From a virus: a stretch of DNA of 26,813 nucleotides. The notes under the pieces were generated by a model, which did no database searches, was not told where the DNA came from, and saw only the letters and a list, made by a program, of their open reading frames with translations. The position numbers and the translations under genes were made by a program. The stretch is from the IMG/VR virus record IMGVR_UViG_3300046011_002886, positions 1 through 26,813 of that record. The stretch is one strand, 5' to 3'. Shown here piece by piece: positions 1 through 7,773 of this stretch. How positions within the stretch are numbered: position 1 is the first letter of the stretch; each line of letters opens with the position of its first letter.

Positions 1-583
1 CTTCATTTGTTGTAAATTTATTACGCAAAAAGTTGTTTATATTTTGTGCATCATTATGATAATCTTTTCCAGATTGTAGTGTATCGGAATCTAATTCAAA
101 TGTGTTTAGTATGGTATGTTTTGCAAGAGCAACCGATTGAACTTTTTTAGCGATTCGTACTATTGACTTCATACTGTCTGATGCAACATCTTTTTTATCA
201 GAAGAAACACCCATCATAACACTATCATAGTCCCTAAACCAATCGGTAAAGTTATAGTTTAAAACTTTATCTCGAAGGTCTGGTCGTAATTCTTTTACAG
301 TATCGACTATTTCATCCCGTTCTTTTCCCTTAACAAAATCTACGGGAGTTAATGCTTTATCTATTTTTTCTTCCGATTTCTTTGTATCATCAGTATTTTT
401 TCCAGTATCTTTTTCCTGATTCTTATCTTTTGAAGCAGGTTCGTCTGGTTTTCTATGGATTGTTGAGTCATAACTTTTTTTATTGATATAATATTGTTCC
501 CCACTCTTCTTGTTTACAACAAGGATTTTATCGGGATTTTCTGTATCATCTTGTTCAAGGAGTATGTTTTTTAACTTAATCAT
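1..583 (-). CDS. unrecognised phage protein, C-terminal end cut by window edge
   Basis: Reading the minus strand from an ATG at 583 gives an uninterrupted frame of about 194 codons running off the left edge, so only the N-terminal part is visible. It begins MIKLKNILLEQDD. Residues 1-35 look like a small folded segment (KILVVNKKSGEQYYINKK). Residues 40-75 are a charged, low-complexity Lys/Asp/Glu/Thr linker. From about residue 76 a helical domain begins (TPVDFVKGKERDEIVDTVKEL) and continues through NFTDWFRDYDSVMMG. The ATG lies 8 bases after the stop of the bS21 gene with no good Shine-Dalgarno, so translational coupling to that gene is likely. It sits downstream of the head module, where T4 would have the scaffold and capsid genes, but I do not recognise it as gp22 or gp23. 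Function unknown. Confidence 0.75.
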   Translation of the reverse strand, partial: MIKLKNILLEQDDTENPDKILVVNKKSGEQYYINKKSYDSTIHRKPDEPASKDKNQEKDTGKNTDDTKKSEEKIDKALTPVDFVKGKERDEIVDTVKELRPDLRDKVLNYNFTDWFRDYDSVMMGVSSDKKDVASDSMKSIVRIAKKVQSVALAKHTILNTFELDSDTLQSGKDYHNDAQNINNFLRNKFTTNE

Positions 584-591
584 TGTATTAG

Positions 592-822
592 TTATGTCTG
601 TTCCCTATCTAATTTACGCTGACGTTTCTTTGCAGCATTCTTTTTATCACTTCTTCTTTTTGATGGTTTGATGTATTCTGTCTTTTGTTTATACAATTCT
701 AGAATACCACTTTCCTTAACTTTTCTCTTGAATATCTTCAACATCAAATCGATATTCATCCCGTTACCCTTAACTTTAACATGAGCAGTTTTGGGCGTTG
801 TACTGTAAACTTGATTGTTCAT
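592..822 (-). CDS. rpsU: ribosomal protein bS21 homologue (phage-encoded)
   Basis: A 76-residue, very basic protein matching the bS21 family of the small ribosomal subunit, which sits near the 3' end of 16S rRNA and helps translation start. The diagnostic core spans residues 22-65: a first helix with FKRKVKESGIL, then the YIKPS turn (compare FYEKPS in bacterial bS21), then a second helix rich in Lys and Arg (KKNAAKKRQRKLDRE). The first 20 residues form an extension; family members are usually about 58-71 residues. The ATG at 822 is preceded by AAGGA at 8-base spacing. It follows the DUF3008 gene of the head operon, so it is probably expressed late with the structural genes. bS21 genes are known from some phages, including T4-like pelagiphages. 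The C-terminal tail resembles the proteobacterial type more than the Bacteroidota type, as judged from memory. Confidence 0.9.
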   Translation of the reverse strand: MNNQVYSTTPKTAHVKVKGNGMNIDLMLKIFKRKVKESGILELYKQKTEYIKPSKRRSDKKNAAKKRQRKLDREQT

Positions 823-837
823 AACCTATTCCTTGTA

Positions 838-1452
838 TTATTTTATTTTGTAGTATCTACCGAGTGTTTGACCCAACTCTTCATAAAGAGCTTCTAATCT
901 TTGTTGCAGTTGTGTCATTTCTGTTGCTGTTTTCTCAAATAGTTTAGCAGATTCTTGCATTTTCTTTGAGTGACGTGTAAGAGTTACCTTATCAAACCAA
1001 TCACCAGATTCATCAACTATATTCTTTGATGCAAATTCAACCAATTTTTTGATGTGCTTGATTGTTTGTTCTAAATTTGACTGACGGTATACAGATTTTC
1101 CATATTCGTTAAATCTAGATATTGCTTCCATATATTGTTGTTTTTCTTCTGCGGTCATTTTTGGCTCTTCTTTTTCGTTATCTTGGTCTACGTTTTCACT
1201 TAAAACATTAGACACAACAGAATTTACTATCTTCTTAAATTCCTTAACAGGAATTCTCATCTTTGCTTCTGATTTTGCTTTCTTTGGAAGACCCTTATGT
1301 GGAGTGCTTGCATATTTTTCAAGTTCCTTTTCGGACATTGATGATGCAACTTGTTTTATATTCTTACTTACTTTTGAAGCAGGAATTTCCCCACGTTTGT
1401 AGGCAAGAACAAGTCCCATAAATTTCTGTTGTTTTTGTGATATTGCTGGCAT
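838..1452 (-). CDS. DUF3008-like protein with C-terminal coiled coil
   Basis: A 204-residue protein in two parts. Residues 1-60 match the DUF3008 pattern: MPAISQKQQKFMGLVLAYKRGE, then a SMSEKEL segment and the signature YASTPHKGLPKK. The rest is a charged, mostly helical region (about 70-204) with a likely coiled coil at 150-195 (KKMQESAKLFEKTATEMTQLQQRLEALYEEL). DUF3008 has no firm function; in T4-like phages such proteins occur in the head gene cluster. Its ATG overlaps the stop of the prohead protease gene in a TAATG junction, and a GGAG lies 7 bases upstream, so the two are almost certainly translated together. A role in head assembly, as a scaffold or core component and possible protease substrate, is an inference from position and coiled-coil character only. 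Confidence 0.75.
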   Translation of the reverse strand: MPAISQKQQKFMGLVLAYKRGEIPASKVSKNIKQVASSMSEKELEKYASTPHKGLPKKAKSEAKMRIPVKEFKKIVNSVVSNVLSENVDQDNEKEEPKMTAEEKQQYMEAISRFNEYGKSVYRQSNLEQTIKHIKKLVEFASKNIVDESGDWFDKVTLTRHSKKMQESAKLFEKTATEMTQLQQRLEALYEELGQTLGRYYKIK

Positions 1453-2126
1453 TATTTATCTCCATCAAATAGACAGTCACAGTAATTACCGATTTCACAG
1501 ATAATGTTTGTGATGTTTTCGTTTATTCTTTTAATTTTTGGGTCAATTTTTGCGATTGTTTTTAAGTCAACACTTTCTTTGATTAAACCTTCACCAACTA
1601 CTTCACCACCACCAGCTGGGTACATAAATGCTCCATGTGTGGATGGATTAGATACAAAGTCCCAACCAATCAGTTCAAAATCATCTTGAACTTCTACCGT
1701 ATTTTCGTTAATTTCTTTTACAGAACCAAGACCTCTCGATGAGATACCGAGACGAATTCCAGCTCCAAGAAGATTCTTTAGAATATTACCAGATGGAGTT
1801 GGTAGAATTTCTACCTTACCAATCAAATCATTACCTTGCCAATCACATTCAAGTACATTGTGTGATACATTACGAAGGTTTATAACTGATGAATCCGGAT
1901 GGTCTAATTCACCAAGAGCACGATTTTCTTTTATTTGATTTGCCTTATATTTCTTCACTTCACGGATAAGAATCTCTTTAGGATAAACACGTCCGTTTTG
2001 ATTTTTAGATTCTGCTCGTTGAAGAACACCTGAAACAATAACCTTTCCATCATTTTTTGACATAGATTCGTTTAACTGACGAGGAGTTACTGAAAAAAGT
2101 ATTGTATCTACAAGTAATTGTTTCAT
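1452..2126 (-). CDS. 21: prohead core protease (T4 gp21-like)
   Basis: A serine protease that in T4 cleaves the scaffold and capsid proteins inside the prohead before DNA packaging. Family marks are clear: QNGRVYPKEIL near residue 43, ALGELDHPDSS with the catalytic-type His at about residue 76, GISSRGLGS with the candidate nucleophile Ser at about 129-130, and a WDFVSNPS segment near 155-162. I chose the ATG at 2126 (224 residues) because it starts one base after the stop of the preceding gene and gives MKQLLVD as the N terminus. An in-frame ATG at 2144 would add six residues and overlap the upstream gene by 17 bases; neither has a strong Shine-Dalgarno. Length is close to T4 gp21. The downstream DUF3008 gene overlaps its stop. 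Confidence in family is high, in the exact start moderate. Confidence 0.92.
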   Translation of the reverse strand: MKQLLVDTILFSVTPRQLNESMSKNDGKVIVSGVLQRAESKNQNGRVYPKEILIREVKKYKANQIKENRALGELDHPDSSVINLRNVSHNVLECDWQGNDLIGKVEILPTPSGNILKNLLGAGIRLGISSRGLGSVKEINENTVEVQDDFELIGWDFVSNPSTHGAFMYPAGGGEVVGEGLIKESVDLKTIAKIDPKIKRINENITNIICEIGNYCDCLFDGDK

Positions 2127-2127
2127 A

Positions 2128-2634
2128 TTAGGCACCCAGCTCATTTATTTTTTTACCAATTCTATTTAGACGTTCGCCAATTTTAACAAGTCTATTATGT
2201 GATGACCTCCAAAGTGTTCTTTGGTCTACTGACATTTCTGTTTTTAGACGAAGGGCGTGACCCACTGCACGTTCTACACGGAGAAGTGATTGATTCAATT
2301 CTTTGATAGAAGTGTTTATCTTTTCACTCGTTGTTTTTGTTTTGTCACCCTTGTAATCCTTATAGGAAGCTTCGTGAAGTGATTTCATAGCTTGTCTATA
2401 TGATGACTCGGAAACAGTATGTTTTTTCTTTTTAGTATCTGGTGCGACTGTATATCCAAGAACTTCTGCGGTTTCTTTATTTTTTTCTTTAAAGTCTTCT
2501 GGGTTTGCAGAGAATGCCTTCGGTGTATCATATCCGGCAACCGCACCAGTTACACTGGTTTCGTGCATCTCACCTTTAAACTTTTTATATGATTCGGACA
2601 TTTTAATTTTTTTTATGAAAGATTCTACGTTCAT
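2128..2634 (-). CDS. unassigned head-module protein, possible scaffold/core component
   Basis: A 168-residue, lysine-rich, mostly helical protein. Residues 24-45 hold a short motif with Gly and Pro (ETSVTGAVAGYDTPKAFSAN); 46-100 is charged and flexible (KKKKH, GDKTKTTSEK); the last 60 residues look like long amphipathic helices (ELNQSLLRVERAVGHALRL and RLVKIGERLNRIGKKINEL). I do not recognise a named family, although a V-x-GYxTPxAF motif seems familiar from other T4-like phage genomes. It lies directly before the prohead protease gene, with a 1-base gap to the preferred protease start, and its own ATG has AGG 8 bases upstream. The position corresponds roughly to T4 prohead core genes 67/68, so a core or scaffold role is plausible but only inferred. 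Confidence 0.7.
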   Translation of the reverse strand: MNVESFIKKIKMSESYKKFKGEMHETSVTGAVAGYDTPKAFSANPEDFKEKNKETAEVLGYTVAPDTKKKKHTVSESSYRQAMKSLHEASYKDYKGDKTKTTSEKINTSIKELNQSLLRVERAVGHALRLKTEMSVDQRTLWRSSHNRLVKIGERLNRIGKKINELGA

Positions 2635-2639
2635 GTCTA

Positions 2640-2957
2640 TTACCTAATTAATTGGTTACGAATTAAAGCGTACACAGTTCCAGTATCGACTTTTACACTT
2701 GAAAGGGATAACTCAACAATTCCAATACTTCCAGTCAATGTTGATAGTGGTAAAGTTCCACCATTTGAAAGTGAGGCAGTACCGACCGTTCCAGCAGGGA
2801 CTATAACTCCACCCACACCGAAATTAGAAGATGTAAAATTAGTTGTTCCTGTTGTACAAGTTATGGATTGAAGGAATTTACCAGGATGACCCTTTCTTTC
2901 AAATTCATTTCTGGCATCTGATCCATATCGGTTTGGTTGTATTTCATTTGCTGACAT
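2640..2957 (-). CDS. small beta-rich virion-type protein, unassigned
   Basis: A 105-residue protein. The first 30 residues are polar and probably flexible (NRYGSDARNEFERKGHPGKF). The remainder alternates Thr, Ser, Gly and Val in short stretches typical of beta-strand virion proteins (TTGTTNFTSSNFGVGGVIVPAGTV). No catalytic motif and no membrane segment is visible. The start has an excellent ribosome site, GGAG six bases before the ATG. It lies between two unassigned head-module genes, with 5 bases to the next gene and 11 bases from the previous stop. A capsid decoration or head-completion protein is a reasonable guess from composition and location; nothing in the sequence proves it. Confidence 0.65.
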   Translation of the reverse strand: MSANEIQPNRYGSDARNEFERKGHPGKFLQSITCTTGTTNFTSSNFGVGGVIVPAGTVGTASLSNGGTLPLSTLTGSIGIVELSLSSVKVDTGTVYALIRNQLIR

Positions 2958-2968
2958 TTTTTACTCCA

Positions 2969-3799
2969 TTATAAGTCATTAATCAAATCGTAGTATCTCA
3001 TAAGAGCAGAGACATGATTTTCGTCAACTGTCTTTATTGTCTGATATGAATCAAGAAGTGAGATTACCTCGGTCAATTTGATTTTCATGGTTTTATCGGC
3101 AACTTTCTTAACCTTCTGTTCAAGTATACTCTTGATTTTTTTAGATTCAGTCTGTAAGAATAACTTTAAGTTATTTGTATTACTTACATTACTGATATAT
3201 TCACGAAGAACTGCCTTTTGTTCTTTGGATAATTCGCCGTATTTGCTGTTAAATTTTTCAACCATTATCTTATATGAAAGAAGACGAATTTCTTTTGGTT
3301 CTTTGTATATCGAGTTCATTTCTTCTATGACTGGCTTTTTAGAATCACCCATCATATTTTCTATTATCGTGAATTTTGAACGGGTAATTTCTGAAGGATT
3401 ATCTAATTCGGTATATTCAAAAATCTTGTAGATGGATGCCATCAATTTATAGTTTTGAACTTTAGTCTGGAAGAATGAATTTATATCGAAATTCTCACTT
3501 ATGGCTTTTATAAGTTTGTATTTTTCTTCCTTTAACTTTGATTTGTTTATCTTCTTTCTAGCTTTAAGGACTGCTTCTACGAGCATACTTGACTTTGTTT
3601 CAGAAGATAATCTTTCTTCGGATAACGTCTTATAAAGACCATATTCTTTGAACAACTCAGTATTCTTATTAAAGAAAGTTTTTAATATGTTGGTAGCTAC
3701 CGATTCTCTACCAGCAATAATTTCAGATGTTATTTGTCTCGCTAAAAGTTCAAATAACATCCCTGTATTTTTGTATTTTGAGTGTTTAATTTTCTTCAT
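2969..3799 (-). CDS. conserved T4-like helical protein next to portal, unassigned
   Basis: A 276-residue, lysine-rich and almost entirely helical protein. The N terminus (KHSKYKNTGMLFELLARQIT) is a pattern I associate with proteins encoded beside the portal in marine T4-like phages, though I cannot name the family. The body contains many leucine/isoleucine helices (KYKLIKAISENFDINSFFQ, LREYISNVSNTNNLKLFLQ), with no catalytic motif, metal site or membrane segment visible. The start at 3799 has AGG 8 bases upstream, and the 47-base gap before it carries the recurrent AT-rich motif. Being downstream of the portal gene and upstream of the protease gene, it is likely a head-assembly or core protein. 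That role is inference from context. Confidence 0.7.
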   Translation of the reverse strand: MKKIKHSKYKNTGMLFELLARQITSEIIAGRESVATNILKTFFNKNTELFKEYGLYKTLSEERLSSETKSSMLVEAVLKARKKINKSKLKEEKYKLIKAISENFDINSFFQTKVQNYKLMASIYKIFEYTELDNPSEITRSKFTIIENMMGDSKKPVIEEMNSIYKEPKEIRLLSYKIMVEKFNSKYGELSKEQKAVLREYISNVSNTNNLKLFLQTESKKIKSILEQKVKKVADKTMKIKLTEVISLLDSYQTIKTVDENHVSALMRYYDLINDL

Positions 3800-3828
3800 T
3801 TAAGTTACCTGTTTGTTATCCTTCATAT

Positions 3829-3847
3829 AATAAATATGACTATAAAT
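3829..3847 (-). promoter_or_regulatory. candidate late promoter motif (two overlapping copies)
   Basis: Read on the minus strand the segment gives ATTTATAGT followed at once by CATATTTATT, two partial copies of a motif that recurs in other intergenic gaps of this window (12-mer CATATTTATAGT). It overlaps the portal stop codon and lies about 30-40 bases before the ATG at 3799. T4 late promoters use a TATAAATA element, which matches here only if read on the opposite strand, so promoter function is a guess from recurrence and position. Confidence 0.35.
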
Positions 3848-5730
3848 TAGATTTCATCCAATAAATTATTCTCATCAAGAATACCACCACTCGTATCTAC
3901 TTCATTAGATGATGGTTTTAAACTTTCAGATATAACAGATTTCGTTTTGATTTTAACCCCGCTCATATTTTTAAGAACGTCTGTTATTTCACGAGTTAAT
4001 TTTGACTCATTGGATAACGGCGAGTTCCCCCTATAATTATGTCCTGAACTTAAATTAACATCAAGTGCGCTACCAACACTTTTTCTTCCAATTGGGTCTC
4101 TACCAAAAGGACTATCATCTGTATTATAAGAGAGATTCTTTGCCGGTCTTCCAGCACCGGGCCATCCACCTTCAGGAACTTCTACGTCATTTATTTGTTG
4201 TTGACGTTTACCACCGTGGAGATTCATCATTGCCAAATCATGAGGTGTTCCGTATGATTCTTTTGTTATCTTAGGGTCATTACCTTCATTTTCAATTTGT
4301 TTTTGACGGAATTGCAACTTAATGTCTTCAATTATCTCATTCTTTTCAAAGTCTGCTTGGTCTTGACTCATATTGAAAATGTTAGAATAAATGTAATTCA
4401 AAGACATCAATCTCTTTTCCATCAATGAACCAGCCAAATCTACTTTTTCTTTCATGAGTGCAATCTTCTCTTGTTCATAGATGATAGAAGGACCAGTTAA
4501 AGAAAGTTCAAAATCAACAAGTTCTGCGTTCTCATATCCTTGTGAGTAAAGGTGAACAATTGCAATCTTGGTCAATTCAGAAATAACAATACGTTGTATT
4601 CTTTCGATTGTTCTTGCGAATCGAATGTCAAGTGCAGCAAGTGTTGCCTTTCCTTCAAGTGATTCATCATATCCAAGATATGCCTTTGGAATTTTAAGAG
4701 CAGCAAATATCTTACTCTTTAGATACTCAACGTCTTCGATTGCTTGATATTGAAGACCCGGTAAGGTTTCAATTGCAGTTCCAGCTTGACCACCACGAAC
4801 AGGAAGATAAAAATCTTCCAAGATGTTTTGCATATTATAACGAAGATTGTAATCACCAGTTTGTTCGTTTACAACAGGTGTTTTCTTCATTTGATTCATG
4901 ATGTTTTGCATATACTGGTCAACTTCCGCAGGTGGAATGTTACCAATATCAATCTTGAAAATTCTTTTTTCAGGTGCTCTCATGATTCGGTGAATCAACA
5001 TGGCATCTTCCATAAGAACCAACTGCTTGTAAAGTTTACGAGCACCTTCCAACATCGACTTACCATAAGGTAGGAAGTTGGTATCACCTAAAAGACGGAA
5101 GTGAGCAACTTCATAGTTTTGAAACTCACCTTTACCAAGTGGACCTTCGTAGATAAACTTCGTCATATAGATATGTTCAGGGTCAGTTCCTTCATCACGT
5201 TGCATTTCATATGGTGAAAGTGGAACAACGTTTGTTACACCGAGACCATCTTTTACGTCGAGATACAAGTAATTGTCTCCGTATTTACAAAGATTACGAA
5301 TCCACGGCCAAAGATTATACTCTACGTTAAGAATATCATAAAAAAGATTATGAAGAATCTTTCTAATTGAATCATTATCGGAACGTATTGTTAAAACATC
5401 ACCAATGTCATTTTTTAATGTAGACTCATCTGCATAAATGTCAAGTGCTGAACAAATAATGGCATCCGTGTCCATTGCTTCGTAATCTGTATAAAGGTCA
5501 ATCTTTGTTGCAGAGAACGAGTTGTACTGATTGTAAACAGAGATAGGAGTTCCACGAGTTCCGTGTAATCTTCCATAACGGTCAATAACTTTTGATGTGT
5601 GTGGGTTTCCGTCTGCTTGATAACGAGCAGTATCGACTACTCTGAGTCGTTTACCTCCAACGTTTCTTACCACGACGTTCGTGGAGAAAAGTGTTTTTAA
5701 TCTATCAAACAATGATTTTTTTTCAGCCAT
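3847..5730 (-). CDS. 20: portal protein (T4 gp20-like)
   Basis: The portal forms the dodecameric ring at the capsid vertex through which terminase pumps DNA and to which the tail joins. This 627-residue protein carries typical myovirus portal features: the early YTDYEAMDTDAIICSALDIYADE segment (residues about 78-101), YGDNYLYLDV near 150, and the long conserved stretch around 255-340 with RAPEKRIFKIDIGNIPP and a GTAIETLPG element. IPKAYLGYDE follows near 345. It is longer than T4 gp20 (about 524 residues) because of a C-terminal extension after about residue 490, rich in Gly, Asn, Pro and Ser. The ATG at 5730 has AGG 6 bases upstream. It follows the terminase gene directly; in T4 the tail sheath and tube genes lie between them, and these are missing here. 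Confidence 0.95.
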   Translation of the reverse strand: MAEKKSLFDRLKTLFSTNVVVRNVGGKRLRVVDTARYQADGNPHTSKVIDRYGRLHGTRGTPISVYNQYNSFSATKIDLYTDYEAMDTDAIICSALDIYADESTLKNDIGDVLTIRSDNDSIRKILHNLFYDILNVEYNLWPWIRNLCKYGDNYLYLDVKDGLGVTNVVPLSPYEMQRDEGTDPEHIYMTKFIYEGPLGKGEFQNYEVAHFRLLGDTNFLPYGKSMLEGARKLYKQLVLMEDAMLIHRIMRAPEKRIFKIDIGNIPPAEVDQYMQNIMNQMKKTPVVNEQTGDYNLRYNMQNILEDFYLPVRGGQAGTAIETLPGLQYQAIEDVEYLKSKIFAALKIPKAYLGYDESLEGKATLAALDIRFARTIERIQRIVISELTKIAIVHLYSQGYENAELVDFELSLTGPSIIYEQEKIALMKEKVDLAGSLMEKRLMSLNYIYSNIFNMSQDQADFEKNEIIEDIKLQFRQKQIENEGNDPKITKESYGTPHDLAMMNLHGGKRQQQINDVEVPEGGWPGAGRPAKNLSYNTDDSPFGRDPIGRKSVGSALDVNLSSGHNYRGNSPLSNESKLTREITDVLKNMSGVKIKTKSVISESLKPSSNEVDTSGGILDENNLLDEI

Positions 5731-5747
5731 TTTACACCTATTTTCTG

Positions 5748-5757
5748 TTTATAGTAT
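5748..5757 (-). promoter_or_regulatory. possible T4-late-type promoter before portal
   Basis: The 51-base gap between terminase and portal genes contains, on the coding (minus) strand, AATACTATAAAC, which resembles a T4 late TATAAATA element in the correct orientation, about 17 bases before the portal ATG. The same gap holds a short imperfect palindrome, CATAC-ATATAA-GTATG, at about 5760-5776. Evidence is only resemblance and position. Confidence 0.3.
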
Positions 5758-5781
5758 TCCATACATATAAGTATGTGTTTT

Positions 5782-7374
5782 TTATAGTAACCAAGTTAAA
5801 TCTTCACTATTGTTACCAATTTTCTGTTCCCATCCAGCATCCATTTTTGTATTTCTCATATTTGCAGTATTGAATATACTTGTTGATTTCTGCATATATT
5901 CTAATGCCAATTTTGTTTTCATCATACCTTCTTGACGTAGTTTAAGTGCAGTATCACGAACCCACAATCCCATAGCAAATGACATAACCAAGTCATCGTT
6001 ATATCCTGTTTGAGCTTCGGCTCTACCACCTGACCAAACAAATACGAACATCTCTTCTGCTAAACGATTTGATTTTATAACAGGTGAACGTTCTCTGAAA
6101 TACATCTCATACTTTGATACAACGAGTGGTCTTGTTTTTGATGTCATTGAGAATCCAGGAACCATCTGTGACTTGTCTTTAAGGTCATATCCTTTCGGTA
6201 TGTGAACCGAAGGGTCTGTATAACCATCTTCTTTGTATGTGTAGTAAAGGTTTGGATAACCACGGTCAATTATCTGTTGGATTACTGCCCATCCAATGTT
6301 AGCGTTTTCAACTACAAGAAGTGCATCGTTATATTCTGTTGCCATAGATACAAGAAGATTTCCATATGACTTTGTATCTAATTTACCTTGATACTCCGCA
6401 ACCTGTTCAATATTTTCTATATCCATAACATGAAATGCGGAATAATCCTTACCGTCACCACGGGCAACGTCAGCACATATCATATACGATTTATTAGGGT
6501 CAGGGTCATCCCATATCCATAAGGCACCTTCGGCACCTCTCTTTTCTCTTGGTTCACATACATATGTCTTTTGATACCAGTCGATTGTGTTACCGTCAAC
6601 AACAGATTGACCCGATGAAAGGAAGTCACCGTCACACTCTTGAGCAGCAAGTGCCGGTCCGAGAATGATGTCTTGTTGGTCTCTCCAATCTTGGTCTCTT
6701 TCAGGGTGAACCGTCCAATGAAGGAAGATTGGATTGAAAGCACTCTTCCCAGTCTTTGCATTAACCCATTGTTTATGATAAAAATTACCAACCCCGTTAG
6801 GAGTCGAGTTGATAATTGCAGAACCACCAGTGTTGATTGTAGACTGTGCAGAAGCCCAAATTTCCTCGATGTTATCGATGAACGCCGCCTCGTCAATAAT
6901 GAGAAGTGAAAGTGCTTCCGAACGAGCAGCATCTGCCGCCGCTGATACAGCTTTTATCTGTGAACCATTCTTTAAACGAAGTGAAAGTTTGTTATCTTCT
7001 ACAACCGTGGTTTTTAACCAAGATGGAAGATTATCATACATAACTCTAACCTTCGTTACAAGGTTCTTTGCAGTCTCTTGTTTTGTTGCAATAACGAGAA
7101 TGTTTTGGTCTGTTTGAAACAACATCAACCAAAGAGAATAACCAGCAATAAGAGTTGAAATACCTAACTGACGAGACTTTAGACAGATATTATATCTGTG
7201 GTCTCTGAAATCTTTTAGAACGTCTTCCTGAAAGTTCCATAGTTCGAAGAGAATTTTACCACGAACAGGATGTTGAATCTTTGCATACTTTTTCATAAAG
7301 TAAACGGGGTTTGCCGCACACTTTAGATATTCTTCTTTGATTATATCCCGTAACGTTTTGTTTTGTTGAACCAT
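5782..7374 (-). CDS. 17: terminase large subunit (T4 gp17-like)
   Basis: The DNA-packaging motor: an ATPase that drives DNA into the prohead and a nuclease that cuts the concatemer. With the start used here (530 residues) the Walker A-type motif CLKSRQLGIST is at 64-74, Walker B LLIIDEAAFI at 157-166 and the coupling motif INSTPNG at 188-194. The nuclease part has CADVARGDGKD (300-310), VVENANIG (354-361) and the acidic YNDD (458-461). The open frame extends upstream to 7434, but the extra residues (MVVVWWWCNG...) are just the end of the preceding gene read in another frame. The ATG at 7374 overlaps that gene's stop as TAATG, a coupled start typical of this genome. T4 gp17 is about 610 residues, so this is a somewhat shorter member. 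Confidence 0.96.
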   Translation of the reverse strand: MVQQNKTLRDIIKEEYLKCAANPVYFMKKYAKIQHPVRGKILFELWNFQEDVLKDFRDHRYNICLKSRQLGISTLIAGYSLWLMLFQTDQNILVIATKQETAKNLVTKVRVMYDNLPSWLKTTVVEDNKLSLRLKNGSQIKAVSAAADAARSEALSLLIIDEAAFIDNIEEIWASAQSTINTGGSAIINSTPNGVGNFYHKQWVNAKTGKSAFNPIFLHWTVHPERDQDWRDQQDIILGPALAAQECDGDFLSSGQSVVDGNTIDWYQKTYVCEPREKRGAEGALWIWDDPDPNKSYMICADVARGDGKDYSAFHVMDIENIEQVAEYQGKLDTKSYGNLLVSMATEYNDALLVVENANIGWAVIQQIIDRGYPNLYYTYKEDGYTDPSVHIPKGYDLKDKSQMVPGFSMTSKTRPLVVSKYEMYFRERSPVIKSNRLAEEMFVFVWSGGRAEAQTGYNDDLVMSFAMGLWVRDTALKLRQEGMMKTKLALEYMQKSTSIFNTANMRNTKMDAGWEQKIGNNSEDLTWLL

Positions 7375-7772
7375 TACAATATCACGCCCAAAATGATTGT
7401 TGCAACCGTTGCACCACCACCAAACCACAACCACTTATTGTCATACCATTTTGGCATAAGAATATCGATTGTTTCACGTAGTTTCTTATTTTCCTGTTCC
7501 ATTGTATTTATAACGTTCTGACGGTTATCGAGTTGTTCTTGAAATAAAGAAAAACGTTGTTTTTGTTGTCCGATAAGTGTGTCTTGTTCTGTTATAATAT
7601 TCTTTTGCCAGTTTATTATGTCAAACTGACCACGAACTGTGTCTTTTAGGGCTTGAATCTTATTTGCAAGTGTAATTACATCACTTTTTGGTAAACAAAG
7701 AACTGAGTCTTTGGATTGCCCATTTGATGTAGTAAATGCAAGAAGAAATAAAATTGGTAATGTCCATTTCAT
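7374..7772 (-). CDS. signal-peptide, coiled-coil, C-terminal membrane protein; spanin-like
   Basis: A 132-residue protein with an apparent signal peptide (MKWTLPILFLLAFTTSNGQS), a long coiled coil (about 28-105, with many Gln, Glu and Leu) and a C-terminal hydrophobic segment after PKWYDNKWLWFGGG. There is no lipobox cysteine after the signal, so it is not an ordinary outer-membrane lipoprotein. The arrangement and the WYDNKW end match small proteins I associate with phages and prophages of Bacteroidota, where they sit in lysis regions. Together with the next upstream gene it may form a spanin-like pair that disrupts the envelope at lysis. The start has AAGGAG inside the end of the preceding gene, 1 base after its stop. 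Function is inferred from topology and neighbourhood. Confidence 0.65.
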   Translation of the reverse strand: MKWTLPILFLLAFTTSNGQSKDSVLCLPKSDVITLANKIQALKDTVRGQFDIINWQKNIITEQDTLIGQQKQRFSLFQEQLDNRQNVINTMEQENKKLRETIDILMPKWYDNKWLWFGGGATVATIILGVIL

Positions 7773-7773
7773 G

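Noticed and set aside
5760-5777. Short palindrome CATAC-ATATAA-GTATG between terminase and portal as an operator or terminator
   Set aside because: Five AT-rich base pairs are expected by chance in this sequence, and the palindrome was seen nowhere else in the window.
7375-7434. Upstream extension of the terminase gene by 20 residues (MVVVWWWCNGC...)
   Set aside because: It is the end of the coiled-coil gene read in another frame, has an implausible composition, and the ATG at 7374 gives a normal coupled TAATG start.
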